Notes: generated by a model from the sequence alone, not told the origin. 48,084 nt of DNA from an uncultured Eubacteriales bacterium (GCA_934371135.1 CAKRNO010000011.1:1-48084), one strand, 5' to 3'; numbered from the stretch's first letter, positions 7,035 to 15,159 are shown. A program made the numbers and translations.

Positions 7035-8543
7035 ATGGCACGCACCGGTAGATTTGTCATCAAGAAGGTCGGCGACGGGTATATGTTCGAGCTGCAGGCG
7101 AGCAACTATTCCGCGATTGCCGAATCTCCTGTCTACACCACTCTGGACAGCGCGAAGCGGTCGATCCGCTCCATCATGGAGAACGCACACAGCGTCCCCG
7201 TGCAGGACAACACCGTCGAGGAGCAGATCAAGTACCCGAACCCGAAGTTCGAGGTGTTCCGCAACGGCGATTATTTCTTCTTCCGTTTCCGTGCCGGTAA
7301 CGGTAAGATGACTATTTCCTCGCAGGTCTACACCTCCAAGGAGGGATGCAAGAACGGTGTGGTCAGCGTACAGAACCATGTGCAGGACGCCGCCATCTGC
7401 ATCGAGACCGCAGAGGGGGTTGTCAGCCTGGAGGAATACGCCGATATGGATGATAAGACGCTCCTGGACGCGCAGGATCCGACGATCCTCCCTCCGGAGG
7501 ATGAGGAGGTCCCTGAGGAGGAGAAGGCGACGCGCCCCGGCAGATTTATGATCTACCAGGAGGAAAAGACGTTCCGCTTCGAGCTCCTCGCCGCAAACTT
7601 CTCGTCGATTGCCGATTCTCCCACGTACTCCACGCTGGACAGCGTCAAGCGGTCAATCCGGTCGCTGAAAGAGTATGCCTGCAACGTGCCGGTGCAGGAT
7701 AACACCGTCGAGCCGGTGGAAAAACAGCCGAACCCGAAGTTCGAGATCTTCCACAGCGACGAGTCTTTCCTGTTCCGCTTCCGCGCCAAGAACGGTAAGC
7801 AGACGATCTCCTCGAAGCTGTACGCCACCAAGGAAGGGTGCCGCAACGGCGTCGAGAGTGTGCAGAAGCACATCGGCAGGGCGGAGGTCTATATCGAGAC
7901 CGACGAGGGGCCGATGCCCATCGAGGAATACACCGCTATTCGTATCGCGATTTTCAACGCCAGCGTGTTCCGTAAGAATGCCGCTGCACAGGGCGGTGAG
8001 GCAGAGGCTCCCACGGAGACTCTGGTGCCGCTGGAGGAGGTAGCGGCGGCTGAAACGGCTGCCCCTGCCGAGGAGGCACCTGCCGCCACGGAGACCGTGA
8101 CGACGGAAGCTCCCGCAACTGAAGAAACTCCTGTTGAGGAAGCAGCTCCCGCAGAGGAAGTAGCTCCCGCAGAGGAGGAAACTCCCGCAGAGGAGGAAGC
8201 TCCTGCCGAGGAGGAAGCTCCCGCGGAGGAAGAAACTCCCGCAGAGGAGGAAGCCCCTGCGGAGGAGGAAGTCCCCACGGAGGAAGAAACTCCCACGGAG
8301 GAAGAAACTCCCGCAGAGGAAGAAGCCCCCGCGGAGGAGGAAGCCCACGCAGAGGAAGAAGCTCCCGCAGAGGAAGAAGCTCCCGCGGAGGAAGAAACTC
8401 CCGCAGAGGAGGAAGCCCCTGCGGAGGAGGAAGCTCCCGCGGAGGAAGAAACTCCCGTGGAGAAGCCCCTGACCGGGACCGCCGCGAAGAAGCGCGGGTT
8501 CGGACACTTCCTCGCACGGATGCTGTTTGGCAGTAAAAAGTAA
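7035..8543 (+). CDS. Quadruple DUF1508 (YegP-like) protein with PAEEE tail
   Basis: A 502-residue protein with no signal peptide. Four DUF1508 units are seen as two tandem pairs: about 5-50 and 70-117, then 169-212 and 234-281. Each pair repeats wording such as SPVYTTLDSAKRSIRS / SPTYSTLDSVKRSIRS, VPVQDNTVE in both, and YTSKEGCKNGV / YATKEGCRNGV, so the gene arose by duplicating a YegP-like two-unit protein. Residues about 320-480 are a low-complexity acidic tail, including some 17 hexads of (A/T)PAEEE. The C-terminus is basic (KKRGFGHFLARMLFGSKK) and could be an amphipathic membrane or nucleic-acid contact. DUF1508 has no settled function. It starts at GGAGGT plus ATG and ends before a strong terminator, so it is monocistronic. 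Naming of the domain is fairly sure, function unknown. Confidence 0.85.
   Translation: MARTGRFVIKKVGDGYMFELQASNYSAIAESPVYTTLDSAKRSIRSIMENAHSVPVQDNTVEEQIKYPNPKFEVFRNGDYFFFRFRAGNGKMTISSQVYTSKEGCKNGVVSVQNHVQDAAICIETAEGVVSLEEYADMDDKTLLDAQDPTILPPEDEEVPEEEKATRPGRFMIYQEEKTFRFELLAANFSSIADSPTYSTLDSVKRSIRSLKEYACNVPVQDNTVEPVEKQPNPKFEIFHSDESFLFRFRAKNGKQTISSKLYATKEGCRNGVESVQKHIGRAEVYIETDEGPMPIEEYTAIRIAIFNASVFRKNAAAQGGEAEAPTETLVPLEEVAAAETAAPAEEAPAATETVTTEAPATEETPVEEAAPAEEVAPAEEETPAEEEAPAEEEAPAEEETPAEEEAPAEEEVPTEEETPTEEETPAEEEAPAEEEAHAEEEAPAEEEAPAEEETPAEEEAPAEEEAPAEEETPVEKPLTGTAAKKRGFGHFLARMLFGSKK
8143..8463 (+). repeat. 18-base tandem coding repeat
   Basis: About 17 degenerate copies of an 18-base unit (like GCTCCCGCAGAGGAGGAA) encode the (A/T)PAEEE hexads in the tail of the DUF1508 gene. 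Several units are identical at DNA level, so slippage in copy number is likely between strains. Confidence 0.9.
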
Positions 8544-8563
8544 AACGAACGGGACACCCTATC

Positions 8564-8602
8564 GGTGAGCAGGTGCCGGACACCTGCTCACCTTACTTTT
8601 TG
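8564..8602 (+). terminator. Rho-independent terminator
   Basis: Twelve-base arms GGTGAGCAGGTG (8564-8575) and CACCTGCTCACC (8581-8592) with a five-base loop, followed by TTACTTTTT. It ends the DUF1508 transcript only 20 bases before the next ATG; some read-through would feed the next two genes, which have no obvious promoter of their own. Confidence 0.88.
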
Positions 8603-8611
8603 AGAGGTAAT

Positions 8612-9148
8612 ATGGAGAAATATTTTAATCCTGTTACGCGGACAGTCAGCTTTGTATGCGGCATGGTAACGTTCAGCCTTGTGACGCTGATCTGCTATGC
8701 CTGCTCCGTGGTTCGTCCGTATGCGTGGGGGATGCTCGCGGGAGGAGTTGCGGCGCTTCTGACCCTGCTGGTGCTGGCGCTCATTATCCGCCATGAATAT
8801 GTTAAGCTCGCCAATGCGGGCAGCCGCGTCAACGGTCGCATCGTATGCTTTGTGTATGCGACCATGCACTATGCGGGGAAGCTCCGTCGCGCTTATGTGT
8901 TTCTGACGCCGGAACGGGTGCATTTTTATCTTTGGGATAAAAAGCCGTATCTGGAGACGACGGTGGAAAAGGCAGGCCTCACTGTAACCTGCTCCACGGA
9001 GGGCTCCCGCATCACCCTGCACTCCGAGGGGGAGGAGGGGGGGCTGCTCCTGACCGGAAAGCAGCTGCGCGAGCTGATACACATTATGTATGAGCAGGGT
9101 TATGCACTCTGCACGGAGGACGGACAGGAGGGACCACCCGATGTATGA
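8612..9148 (+). CDS. Unknown two-helix membrane protein
   Basis: A 178-residue protein. Two membrane helices at about residues 13-34 and 39-61 form an N-terminal hairpin. The remaining 115 residues are soluble and beta-rich (RRAYVFLTPERVHFYLWDKKPYLETTV), which could be a PH-like fold facing the cytoplasm, but I recognise no family. The start at 8612 follows GAGAGGTAAT; a frame-extending ATG at 8573 lies inside the terminator stem. It overlaps the following greA-like gene by eight bases, so the two are translated together. Confidence 0.7.
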   Translation: MEKYFNPVTRTVSFVCGMVTFSLVTLICYACSVVRPYAWGMLAGGVAALLTLLVLALIIRHEYVKLANAGSRVNGRIVCFVYATMHYAGKLRRAYVFLTPERVHFYLWDKKPYLETTVEKAGLTVTCSTEGSRITLHSEGEEGGLLLTGKQLRELIHIMYEQGYALCTEDGQEGPPDV

Positions 9149-9644
9149 TGAACTGACCGAAGTCGATATACAAAAGATGCAGGAGGAGCTGAAGTACCGC
9201 TATGAGGTCCTGGCTCCCGCACTCGGCGCGGAAGTGAAGCGCACGAGAGAGTACGGAGATCTCTCCGAGAACGCGGAATACAAGGTCGCGAAGCAGGAAC
9301 GGAATAAAAACCGCAGCCGCATCCGCTACCTGGAGGCAATGATCCGCACGGCGAAGGTGATCCCCGTTGCATCCGCACCTGATGTCATCGGTCTTTTTGA
9401 TTATGTGACCTATTACCGTGCCGACCTCGATAAGACGAAGCGCATCCAGATCGTCACGACCCTCCGCGAGAATGCTCTCGAGGGATTTATCAGCAAGGAG
9501 TGTCCCCTTGGGTGTGCGCTCCTCGGGCACCGTGTCGGCGACCTCGTGACAGTGGTCGTTTCCGAGACGAAACGATATGAGATCGAGATACGGAACCTCG
9601 AAAAGGGAGAGGACAACACCGACCTCCCCATCAGTACATTTTAA
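9141..9644 (+). CDS. GreA/GreB-family transcription elongation factor
   Basis: A 167-residue cytoplasmic protein expected to enter the RNA polymerase secondary channel and stimulate cleavage of backtracked RNA. The N-terminal coiled coil (residues about 5-75) carries the tip motif REYGDLSENAEYK, with acidic D40 and E43 in the places of the catalytic D41/E44 of E. coli GreA. The C-terminal FKBP-like domain contains PLGCALLGHRVGDLVTVVV. Length is slightly above the usual 158. The start at 9141 follows GGAGGGACC; an upstream ATG at 9090 lies deep in the previous gene. As the chromosome may hold a second greA, I leave the symbol blank. Confidence 0.88.
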   Translation: MYDELTEVDIQKMQEELKYRYEVLAPALGAEVKRTREYGDLSENAEYKVAKQERNKNRSRIRYLEAMIRTAKVIPVASAPDVIGLFDYVTYYRADLDKTKRIQIVTTLRENALEGFISKECPLGCALLGHRVGDLVTVVVSETKRYEIEIRNLEKGEDNTDLPISTF

Positions 9645-9652
9645 ACAAAAAG

Positions 9653-9684
9653 CGCGCCGGCGGTCATCCCGCCGGCGCGTTCCT
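9653..9684 (+). terminator. Rho-independent terminator of greA-like gene
   Basis: Eleven-base arms CGCGCCGGCGG (9653-9663) and CCGCCGGCGCG (9669-9679) with a five-base loop, then TTCCTT. The A run before the stem (9646-9651) lets it serve the opposite plsC-like transcript as well. Confidence 0.75.
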
Positions 9685-9746
9685 TATGTGGGGTTGTGGA
9701 GGAGTTGTGCGGTGACACGGACAAAGCCACTTCGGCTGTGCCAGCG

Positions 9747-10586
9747 TCAGATGTCGCTCTCGCGGACGCGCTGTGCCTTGGCGCGGAGCTCTGCCTCGTA
9801 GGCTTTCCTCGCCGTCTTGGGCATGGGGGCGTCCTTATCCCACGGGAGGTAGTCCTCGCCGCGTTCCGCCAGGCGCTCGGTCATCGCATCGATGAGCCTG
9901 CCGCGCACCATCTGTGTGGTCTCCTCGCGCGAGAGATCCTTGTACTCGTCATAGGGGATCGGCGGCAAAAAGTGCACCTCGGGGTGCACACGCGCCAGGA
10001 TGTTGTTGCGGTTCATAGAGCGGTGGGTGTCCACGAGCAGGACAGGCACGATGGGGCACCGCGCCAGGTACGCCGAGAAGAAACAGCCGTTGTGGAAGTT
10101 CTGGATGCTGTTGCGGTTGCCGTCGTAGCCGCCCTCCGGGAAGACGAGAAAACGGGCGCCGTCACGCACCTTTTCGCCCATGGAGCGGATGATGCGCAGC
10201 TGCTGGCGCGGGTGGGCGAGGTCGATGTGCTCGCCGTCGAGGAGGGACATGACCTGCCGGACGCCCGGTTTATCCGACTGGTGCGTCTCCATCAGGATCC
10301 CGATCGGTGCCGGCATGGCGCGCATGACGGCGAGGGCATCGTATTTCCCCTGGTGGTTGGCGATGAGCAGATAGCCGCCCGCGTCCGCACCCGGCAGATT
10401 CTCGAGCCCGTATATTCGTGGGGCGGTATTGGTACACACCTCGCAGACGCGCACAAACTTCTTTGCGAGACGGAACCGCTGTTCCATCGTATAGGCATCG
10501 CTGTGCGACAGCACATAGTTTGCCCGGAAAAGGAGCAGGAGGAGTGGCAGCCAACCGATGATAAACATGAAGATGAACGAAAACAT
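9747..10586 (-). CDS. PlsC-family 1-acylglycerol-3-phosphate acyltransferase
   Basis: A 279-residue membrane-associated acyltransferase, probably adding the second acyl chain to lysophosphatidate in phospholipid synthesis. An N-terminal membrane helix (residues 1-22) is followed by the HX4D catalytic motif in ANHQGKYDAL (H78, D83), and by the substrate-binding motif FPEGGYDGNRNS (E151), a variant of the usual FPEGTRS. The PIVPVLLVDTHRS segment matches family block IV. The start follows AAAGGAG. It is read away from the 10725 gene; the spacer between them holds both promoters. It could be a lysophospholipid acyltransferase of another specificity. Confidence 0.88.
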   Translation of the reverse strand: MFSFIFMFIIGWLPLLLLLFRANYVLSHSDAYTMEQRFRLAKKFVRVCEVCTNTAPRIYGLENLPGADAGGYLLIANHQGKYDALAVMRAMPAPIGILMETHQSDKPGVRQVMSLLDGEHIDLAHPRQQLRIIRSMGEKVRDGARFLVFPEGGYDGNRNSIQNFHNGCFFSAYLARCPIVPVLLVDTHRSMNRNNILARVHPEVHFLPPIPYDEYKDLSREETTQMVRGRLIDAMTERLAERGEDYLPWDKDAPMPKTARKAYEAELRAKAQRVRESDI

Positions 10587-10615
10587 ACGTCGGCTCCTTT
10601 CCCGTGATCTTGTAC

Positions 10616-10621
10616 ATTATA
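10616..10621 (-). promoter_or_regulatory. -10 box of plsC-like gene
   Basis: TATAAT on the minus strand about 30 bases before the ATG. No good -35 is seen at 17 bases, only TTATAT at 19, so the promoter is likely weak or regulated. Confidence 0.45.
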
Positions 10622-10667
10622 GAAACCGAATGTTAACTTTATATAAACAAAAGTGGCATAAATCGCC

Positions 10668-10696
10668 TTGACACGGGGGGAGGATTATGCTAGAAT
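10668..10696 (+). promoter_or_regulatory. Promoter of the zinc-ribbon gene
   Basis: TTGACA (10668-10673) and TAGAAT (10691-10696) with 17 bases between, in the spacer shared with the plsC-like gene on the other strand. Confidence 0.8.
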
Positions 10697-10724
10697 TCTC
10701 GTATAACGATGAGGGAGGGGCCGT

Positions 10725-11243
10725 ATGAACTGCGTCAACTGCAACAGCCGCTTGTTTTTGTTCAATGAAACGGAAGAACTGTATCCGGGCTCCGAGCTCG
10801 TGTTCTGCTCTTCCTGCCGGAAGAAGGTAGCGCCGTTTCTCGAAGACCCGAACCGGTACGCCACGCACGCCGAGCATCTGGAGGCGTGGAAGCGGGATCT
10901 CACCGCCGTCGGTGTGACGCCGCGCGGGATGCAGGCGCTGTCCGCTTACTGTGCCTACCTGGACCGCATCACGCCGAAGCGGCAAGAGCGACAGGAGCCA
11001 GCCCGCACGGATGCTCCGCTGCCCGCCAACCGTCCGGCTGCACAGCCGCCGATTGCCGTCGTACCGGTCAAAGAGGTGACCGGAAAGCTGACGGAGCTCT
11101 CGGGGCAGGTGGACACGCTGCAGAGCAAACTCGCACGCATGGCGCGCACCGTGCGGTACGCATTTTGGGCGGCGATCGCCGCCGCCGCTACGGGGCTCGG
11201 CAGTCTCATCGCGCTCGCGGCAAATCTGGCGGGGTGTTCGTGA
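10725..11243 (+). CDS. Zinc-ribbon membrane-anchored protein, unknown
   Basis: A 172-residue protein. It opens with a likely zinc ribbon: MNCVNCNSRL with a CxxC pair at residues 3 and 6, and FCSSCRKK with a second CxxC near residue 28. The middle is soluble and proline-rich (about 85-110); residues about 115-140 form a short coiled coil (TGKLTELSGQVDTLQSKLARM), and one membrane helix follows at about 146-168. The topology suggests a cytoplasmic ribbon held at the membrane. I recognise no family. One base separates it from the next gene, so they form an operon behind the promoter at 10668. Confidence 0.72.
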   Translation: MNCVNCNSRLFLFNETEELYPGSELVFCSSCRKKVAPFLEDPNRYATHAEHLEAWKRDLTAVGVTPRGMQALSAYCAYLDRITPKRQERQEPARTDAPLPANRPAAQPPIAVVPVKEVTGKLTELSGQVDTLQSKLARMARTVRYAFWAAIAAAATGLGSLIALAANLAGCS

Positions 11244-11244
11244 T

Positions 11245-12000
11245 ATGAAGTATTTGTGTGCGGCGGATCCCGCCGCCTTCGATGCGTTTCTGGACGCGCG
11301 CATTGCGGAGCATAATGAGCAGGTGCACAACCCCGCTTACCACTATGAGCGCGTGCCCGCCGATGACGGGCTCACTGCCGTCCGGATTTACCGCGGCAGG
11401 GACTATGATCTGCTCGCTGTCATGGAAACGACGGTGGAGAACGGTTACCTCGCCCTCAATGTGCAGATGGAGGATATCCCCGCCTGTGTATCCCGCCGTG
11501 CGGATACGGGAGTGTCGGGATGCACTGATCTCGCGGAGGATGATGACGCAGCAGACACCGCCGGGGACACGGCGTGGGAGGGAGAGCACGTTTCGCTCGC
11601 CCCGAAGATCGCCGCCTATCTGACGAAGCTCCTGGTGGTCTCGGCGTTCCTCTGGGGCGCGGTATGGGGCATCTCCTACCTGCTCGGGAACCGGAATCCG
11701 TGGCTTCCGCTCATTGCCCCCGTGGGGTACCTGTTGCTGTTTGCCGTCACGCGGTGCATCCAGTACCGCCCGCGGGACGCTAAGGGTGATTTCGCCGCCT
11801 TTATGGAGCGCGACCTCGCCGCGACCCCCTGCCTTGCAGAGGATCCGTCAGACGAAGACGGGGAAGACGGAGAGGATACCGCCAGCACAGATGCCGATGA
11901 TGCGGACACCGCAGCGACGGGCTCCACAGACATGGGCGCCACAGGCACGGACGGTACCGATGCCTCCGGGGCTATGCCCGATGCGGGTGACGAAGCATAA
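11245..12000 (+). CDS. Membrane protein with acidic Asp/Thr/Gly tail, unknown
   Basis: A 251-residue protein of no family known to me. Residues 1-85 form a soluble domain (YLCAADPAAFDAFLDARIAEHNEQ at the start), two membrane helices lie at about 122-142 and 148-168, and the last 60 residues are low-complexity and acidic (DEDGEDGEDTASTDADDADT). The upstream gene also carries a membrane helix and ends one base before, so the two products may act together at the membrane. There is no recognisable catalytic motif. Confidence 0.7.
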   Translation: MKYLCAADPAAFDAFLDARIAEHNEQVHNPAYHYERVPADDGLTAVRIYRGRDYDLLAVMETTVENGYLALNVQMEDIPACVSRRADTGVSGCTDLAEDDDAADTAGDTAWEGEHVSLAPKIAAYLTKLLVVSAFLWGAVWGISYLLGNRNPWLPLIAPVGYLLLFAVTRCIQYRPRDAKGDFAAFMERDLAATPCLAEDPSDEDGEDGEDTASTDADDADTAATGSTDMGATGTDGTDASGAMPDAGDEA

Positions 12001-12030
12001 ACCTGATTTTGATCTGTCATTGCATACAAC

Positions 12031-12073
12031 AAGGCGGAGCCGCAGTTTTGCGGCTCCGCCTTGCGTTTTATTG
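12031..12073. terminator. Bidirectional terminator between convergent genes
   Basis: Fourteen-base arms 12031-12044 and 12049-12062 with a GTTT loop, followed on the plus strand by GCGTTTTATT. The same core AGGCGGAGCCGC/GCGGCTCCGCCT recurs at 34609-34637, so it is a shared terminator type. Confidence 0.8.
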
Positions 12074-12076
12074 TGC

Positions 12077-12472
12077 TTATGCTTCCTTATAGAGGACAAA
12101 GGCGAGGATCGCCTGCACCAGCATCGTGGTCGGGATCGTGATGAACGGGAAATGGCGGGAGGGCGTCTGCTGTACCAGCCCCAGGATGAAGTAGGCGGCG
12201 GAGAGGATGAAGACGATGATGGCGAGGATGCGGATGGCGCGGCGGTTCGGGTGCGGCAGGACACCGAGAATGCCCGCGACGAGCATCATGACGGCGAGGA
12301 AAGCGCCTGTCAGCGAGGTGCACCAGGCCTGGAAAGAGGAGGAATGGTCAAACAGCTCCTTGAAGGCGTCGATGAGCGTGTTCCAGACGGTGCCGAACGC
12401 GAGCAGAATAAAGCAGATGGAGACGGCGATGCCGATGAGGGAGAGGGAGCGGGAGGATTTTTGAGAGGACAT
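12077..12472 (-). CDS. Small four-helix membrane protein, unknown
   Basis: A 131-residue protein with four predicted membrane helices at about 11-29, 51-71, 80-99 and 108-128 and almost no soluble part. No family recognised. The ribosome binding site is AAAGGAT. It follows the 12520-13218 gene by 47 bases on the same strand, so the two may be co-transcribed, and it converges on the acidic-tailed gene across a shared terminator. Confidence 0.7.
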   Translation of the reverse strand: MSSQKSSRSLSLIGIAVSICFILLAFGTVWNTLIDAFKELFDHSSSFQAWCTSLTGAFLAVMMLVAGILGVLPHPNRRAIRILAIIVFILSAAYFILGLVQQTPSRHFPFITIPTTMLVQAILAFVLYKEA

Positions 12473-12519
12473 AGCGGTGGATCCTTTCTTGTTTCATTTA
12501 TTTTGTACACAGAGGGGGG

Positions 12520-13218
12520 TCAGGTCTCGTCGAGAAAGCGGCGGCTCTCTCCGGCAAGCAGGTAGGAGACAAAACCGACGAGGAAAAGCATCACAAAGTC
12601 GAGGACGATACCGAGGATCTCGGAGGTGCGCAGGAGCCAGAAATACTCGTTTCCGAACCGGATGGTCGTGACCAGCTGCGAGACAAAGGTGCGCAGGGTC
12701 ATGAGGGAGACAAAGAGGAGCGTCGCCGCCGTCAGGTCGTTGCCGCGGATGGTGAAGGGACCGGCGTATGGCGGGGCGGGCGGTCGCCGCGAGAGGAAAA
12801 TAAAGTAGGAGAACCAGAACGCCAGGAGGATCTGCCCCCCCTCGACGAGTACCGTGGACAGGCAGGTCTCGCGGAGTGCATAGAGCAGACAGCCGCCGAT
12901 GCGCAGCTGATCCGCCAGCAGAGCCTCGGTGAAATACCTTAAGTAGTCCTTGACGGCGAGGGTCGCAATCAAAAGCCCGACGAGCCCGCTCCCGCGTCCG
13001 ATGCCGCGATGTGTGGTGCGCCACATGGCGATTGTGCAGAACGCGGCGACCACCGAGGCGTGCAGAAAATTCACGAGGTATTCCGGTACCAGGTACCAGT
13101 AGTTTTGCCGCGCATACAGCTGCCAGACGGCAGGGTAGGTGAGGGCGATGAGCACCTCGACACCCATGAGCGCGAGCAGGAGCCTCCATGGCGTTTCTCT
13201 TGTTTTGGGTATGGTCAC
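12520..13218 (-). CDS. Multi-helix membrane protein, unknown
   Basis: A 232-residue integral membrane protein with about six helices spread from residue 12 to 225. It begins at a GTG preceded by AAAGGAGG at good spacing, which decides the start. No catalytic or binding motif is apparent and I do not recognise the family. It is the first gene of a minus-strand pair and is read away from the M14 peptidase gene. Confidence 0.7.
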   Translation of the reverse strand: MTIPKTRETPWRLLLALMGVEVLIALTYPAVWQLYARQNYWYLVPEYLVNFLHASVVAAFCTIAMWRTTHRGIGRGSGLVGLLIATLAVKDYLRYFTEALLADQLRIGGCLLYALRETCLSTVLVEGGQILLAFWFSYFIFLSRRPPAPPYAGPFTIRGNDLTAATLLFVSLMTLRTFVSQLVTTIRFGNEYFWLLRTSEILGIVLDFVMLFLVGFVSYLLAGESRRFLDET

Positions 13219-13337
13219 AGAGCAGCCTCCTTTCCGTTTGACAGCCCTATTCTATCACACTTCGCCGCGCTTTGGTAGTGGAAACGGAAAACTTTTTTGC
13301 GTCTTCCGCATACATTGCTCCGTGAGGAGGGAGACAG

Positions 13338-14204
13338 ATGGATCTGATTTGGAAGACGCCCATGACGCGGTCGGGGCAGGAGCGGCTCCGCCGCGAGGTC
13401 GATACCCGCGCGGGAGACATCACCTGGTTTCCGTTCGGGCGGAGCATCCTCGGGGAGCCGCTCCTTTGTGCGAGGCGCGGGCAGGGGAGCCCCACCGTGC
13501 TGTATGTCGGCGTGCATCACGGCATGGAGCACCTGACGGGCAACCTGCTGTATGCGTTTCTCGCGGCGGGGGCATCGCCGCGGGGGACCTGCTATGTGGT
13601 GCCGTGCCTCAACCCGGACGGTGCGGCGCTGGAACTCGGCGGCTGGGACGCCGGCTCCCTCCTTGCGGAACGGCAGCTCCGCATGAACGGCGGGAGCCGC
13701 GATTTTTCCCGCTGGCAGGCAAATGCGCGCGGGGTGGATCTCAATCACAATTACCCGGCGGGCTTTGACGCGTACCGCGCCGTCGAGCGCTCGCTCGGCA
13801 TCGAGGGCGGTGCACCCACCCGGTACAGCGGGGAATACCCGCTCTCGGAGCCCGAGACGCAGGCGCTCATGGGGCTTATCGACATCCTCGCCCCCGACGC
13901 AGTACTCACCCTGCACACGCAGGGGCGGGAGCTTTTCTGGGGTGCGGCGCCGCCGCGCCGCACGCGCCTCTGGGGGCGGCTCCTCGCCCGCCGGGTCGGT
14001 TACCGCGTCGGCACCCCCACCGGTGCGGCGGCATACGGAGGTCTGACGGATACGCTCGCGGAGCGGGAGATCCCTGCGCTCACGGTCGAATGCGGCATGG
14101 GGGTCAATCCTCTCCCGTTTCACCACCTGCCGGCGCTCTGGCAGGAGGTGTCGCCGCTCCTGATTCACGCCGCCGACTGCCTTGAATATGTGAACAAATT
14201 GTAA
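13338..14204 (+). CDS. M14 family zinc carboxypeptidase
   Basis: A 288-residue metallopeptidase of the M14 family, close in type to gamma-D-glutamyl-diamino acid peptidases (MpaA/Enp-like) that trim peptidoglycan peptides. The zinc site is seen as HGME (H61, E64) and H193 in LTLHTQ, and the catalytic glutamate is E251 in LTVECGMG. NPDG and ARGVDLNHNYP are the usual substrate-pocket motifs. There is no signal peptide, so a cytoplasmic role in recycling muropeptides is more likely than wall cleavage outside. GTGAGGAGGGAG precedes the ATG. It sits alone between unknown membrane genes and the rpsB operon. Confidence 0.9.
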   Translation: MDLIWKTPMTRSGQERLRREVDTRAGDITWFPFGRSILGEPLLCARRGQGSPTVLYVGVHHGMEHLTGNLLYAFLAAGASPRGTCYVVPCLNPDGAALELGGWDAGSLLAERQLRMNGGSRDFSRWQANARGVDLNHNYPAGFDAYRAVERSLGIEGGAPTRYSGEYPLSEPETQALMGLIDILAPDAVLTLHTQGRELFWGAAPPRRTRLWGRLLARRVGYRVGTPTGAAAYGGLTDTLAEREIPALTVECGMGVNPLPFHHLPALWQEVSPLLIHAADCLEYVNKL

Positions 14205-14231
14205 AATATTGCCCATGAGAAAAGAAGTGCT

Positions 14232-14261
14232 TGCGAAAGGCATCGGACTTATTATATAATA
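14232..14261 (+). promoter_or_regulatory. Promoter of rpsB-tsf
   Basis: TTGCGA (14232-14237) and consensus TATAAT (14256-14261) with an 18-base spacer. The predicted leader of about 115 bases is long and folded. Confidence 0.75.
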
Positions 14262-14297
14262 GTCACATCTGCGCGCAAGCGCGGAAATTTATTGACA

Positions 14298-14356
14298 CAC
14301 AGAGCGGATAGCCGTGCCGGTGCTCGCCTCGGCGGGTGGTGCGGGTTTACTCTGTG
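14298..14356 (+). promoter_or_regulatory. Structured rpsB leader, possible S2 autoregulation site
   Basis: Three nested helices can form in the mRNA leader: CACAGAG (14298-14304) with CTCTGTG (14350-14356); CCGTGCC (14312-14318) with GGTGCGG (14338-14344); and CTCGC (14323-14327) with GCGGG (14332-14336) closing on a CTCG loop. The stem ends 14 bases before the AGGAGG of rpsB. S2 represses its own mRNA in some bacteria; that this leader does so is inference from position and fold only. Confidence 0.5.
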
Positions 14357-14383
14357 AAGGACAACCAATCAGGAGGACATCCC

Positions 14384-15139
14384 ATGTTCAGCATCACCAT
14401 TAAGCAGCTGCTCGAAGCAGGCGTTCACTTCGGTCACCCGACCAAGAAGTGGAACCCGAAGATGGCGGAGTATATCTTCACCCATCGTAACGGCATCCAC
14501 ATCGTGGACCTGCAGAAGACCGTCAAGAAGTTTGAGGAGGCCTGCACCTATGTGCGTTACCTCTCCGAAGCGGGCGGCACCATTCTCTTTATCGGCACCA
14601 AGAAGCAGGCGACCGATACCATCAAGGACGAGGCTACCAAGTGCGGTATGTACTACGTCAACGTGCGTTGGCCCGGCGGGATGCTGACCAACTTCAAGAC
14701 CATCCGTAAGAGCATCGCCCGTCTCAAGGAGCTGGAGCGTATGCAGGAGGACGGTACCTTCAACCTGCTCCCCAAGAAGGAAGTGGCGAAGAAACTGAAA
14801 GAGATCGACGATCTCGAAAAGAACTACGGCGGTATCAAGAACATGGAGACCCTGCCGGACGCTGTTTTCGTTGTCGATACGCATAAGGAACACAACGCGA
14901 TCCTCGAGGCGAAGAAGCTCGGGATTCCGGTCATTGCCATCGTGGATACCAACTGCGACCCCGATGACGCCGACTATATCATCCCCGGTAACGATGACGC
15001 TATCCGTGCGATCAAGCTCATCACCGGTGCGATTGCCGACGCCGTGATCGAGGGCAGAGGCGGCGAGACGAACGAGACCGCCGAGACCAAGGCAGAGGAA
15101 AAGACCGAGGAAGCAGCCGCAGAGGCAGCTGCCGAATAA
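14384..15139 (+). CDS. rpsB: 30S ribosomal protein S2
   Basis: A 251-residue protein of the small ribosomal subunit, needed for binding S1-like proteins and mRNA entry. The N-terminus MFSITIKQLLEAGVHFGHPTKKWNPKM is the family signature, and DAVFVVDTHKEHNAILEAKKLGIPVIAIVDTNCDPD the second. The tail is rich in Glu, Ala and Thr. The start at 14384 is fixed by AGGAGG and homology; an in-frame ATG at 14336 lies in the leader. It is followed 20 bases on by tsf. Confidence 0.98.
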   Translation: MFSITIKQLLEAGVHFGHPTKKWNPKMAEYIFTHRNGIHIVDLQKTVKKFEEACTYVRYLSEAGGTILFIGTKKQATDTIKDEATKCGMYYVNVRWPGGMLTNFKTIRKSIARLKELERMQEDGTFNLLPKKEVAKKLKEIDDLEKNYGGIKNMETLPDAVFVVDTHKEHNAILEAKKLGIPVIAIVDTNCDPDDADYIIPGNDDAIRAIKLITGAIADAVIEGRGGETNETAETKAEEKTEEAAAEAAAE

Positions 15140-15159
15140 TTCAGAGGAGGATACGAACG

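Noticed and set aside
7653..8507. Leu/Phe/Gly-repeat frame opposite the PAEEE tail
   Set aside because: An 18-base repeat without stops is open in several frames; the sense frame alone has promoter, binding site and DUF1508 units.
9696..10607. 303-codon plus-strand frame across the plsC-like gene
   Set aside because: Antisense to a gene with clear HX4D and FPEG motifs, and no binding site.
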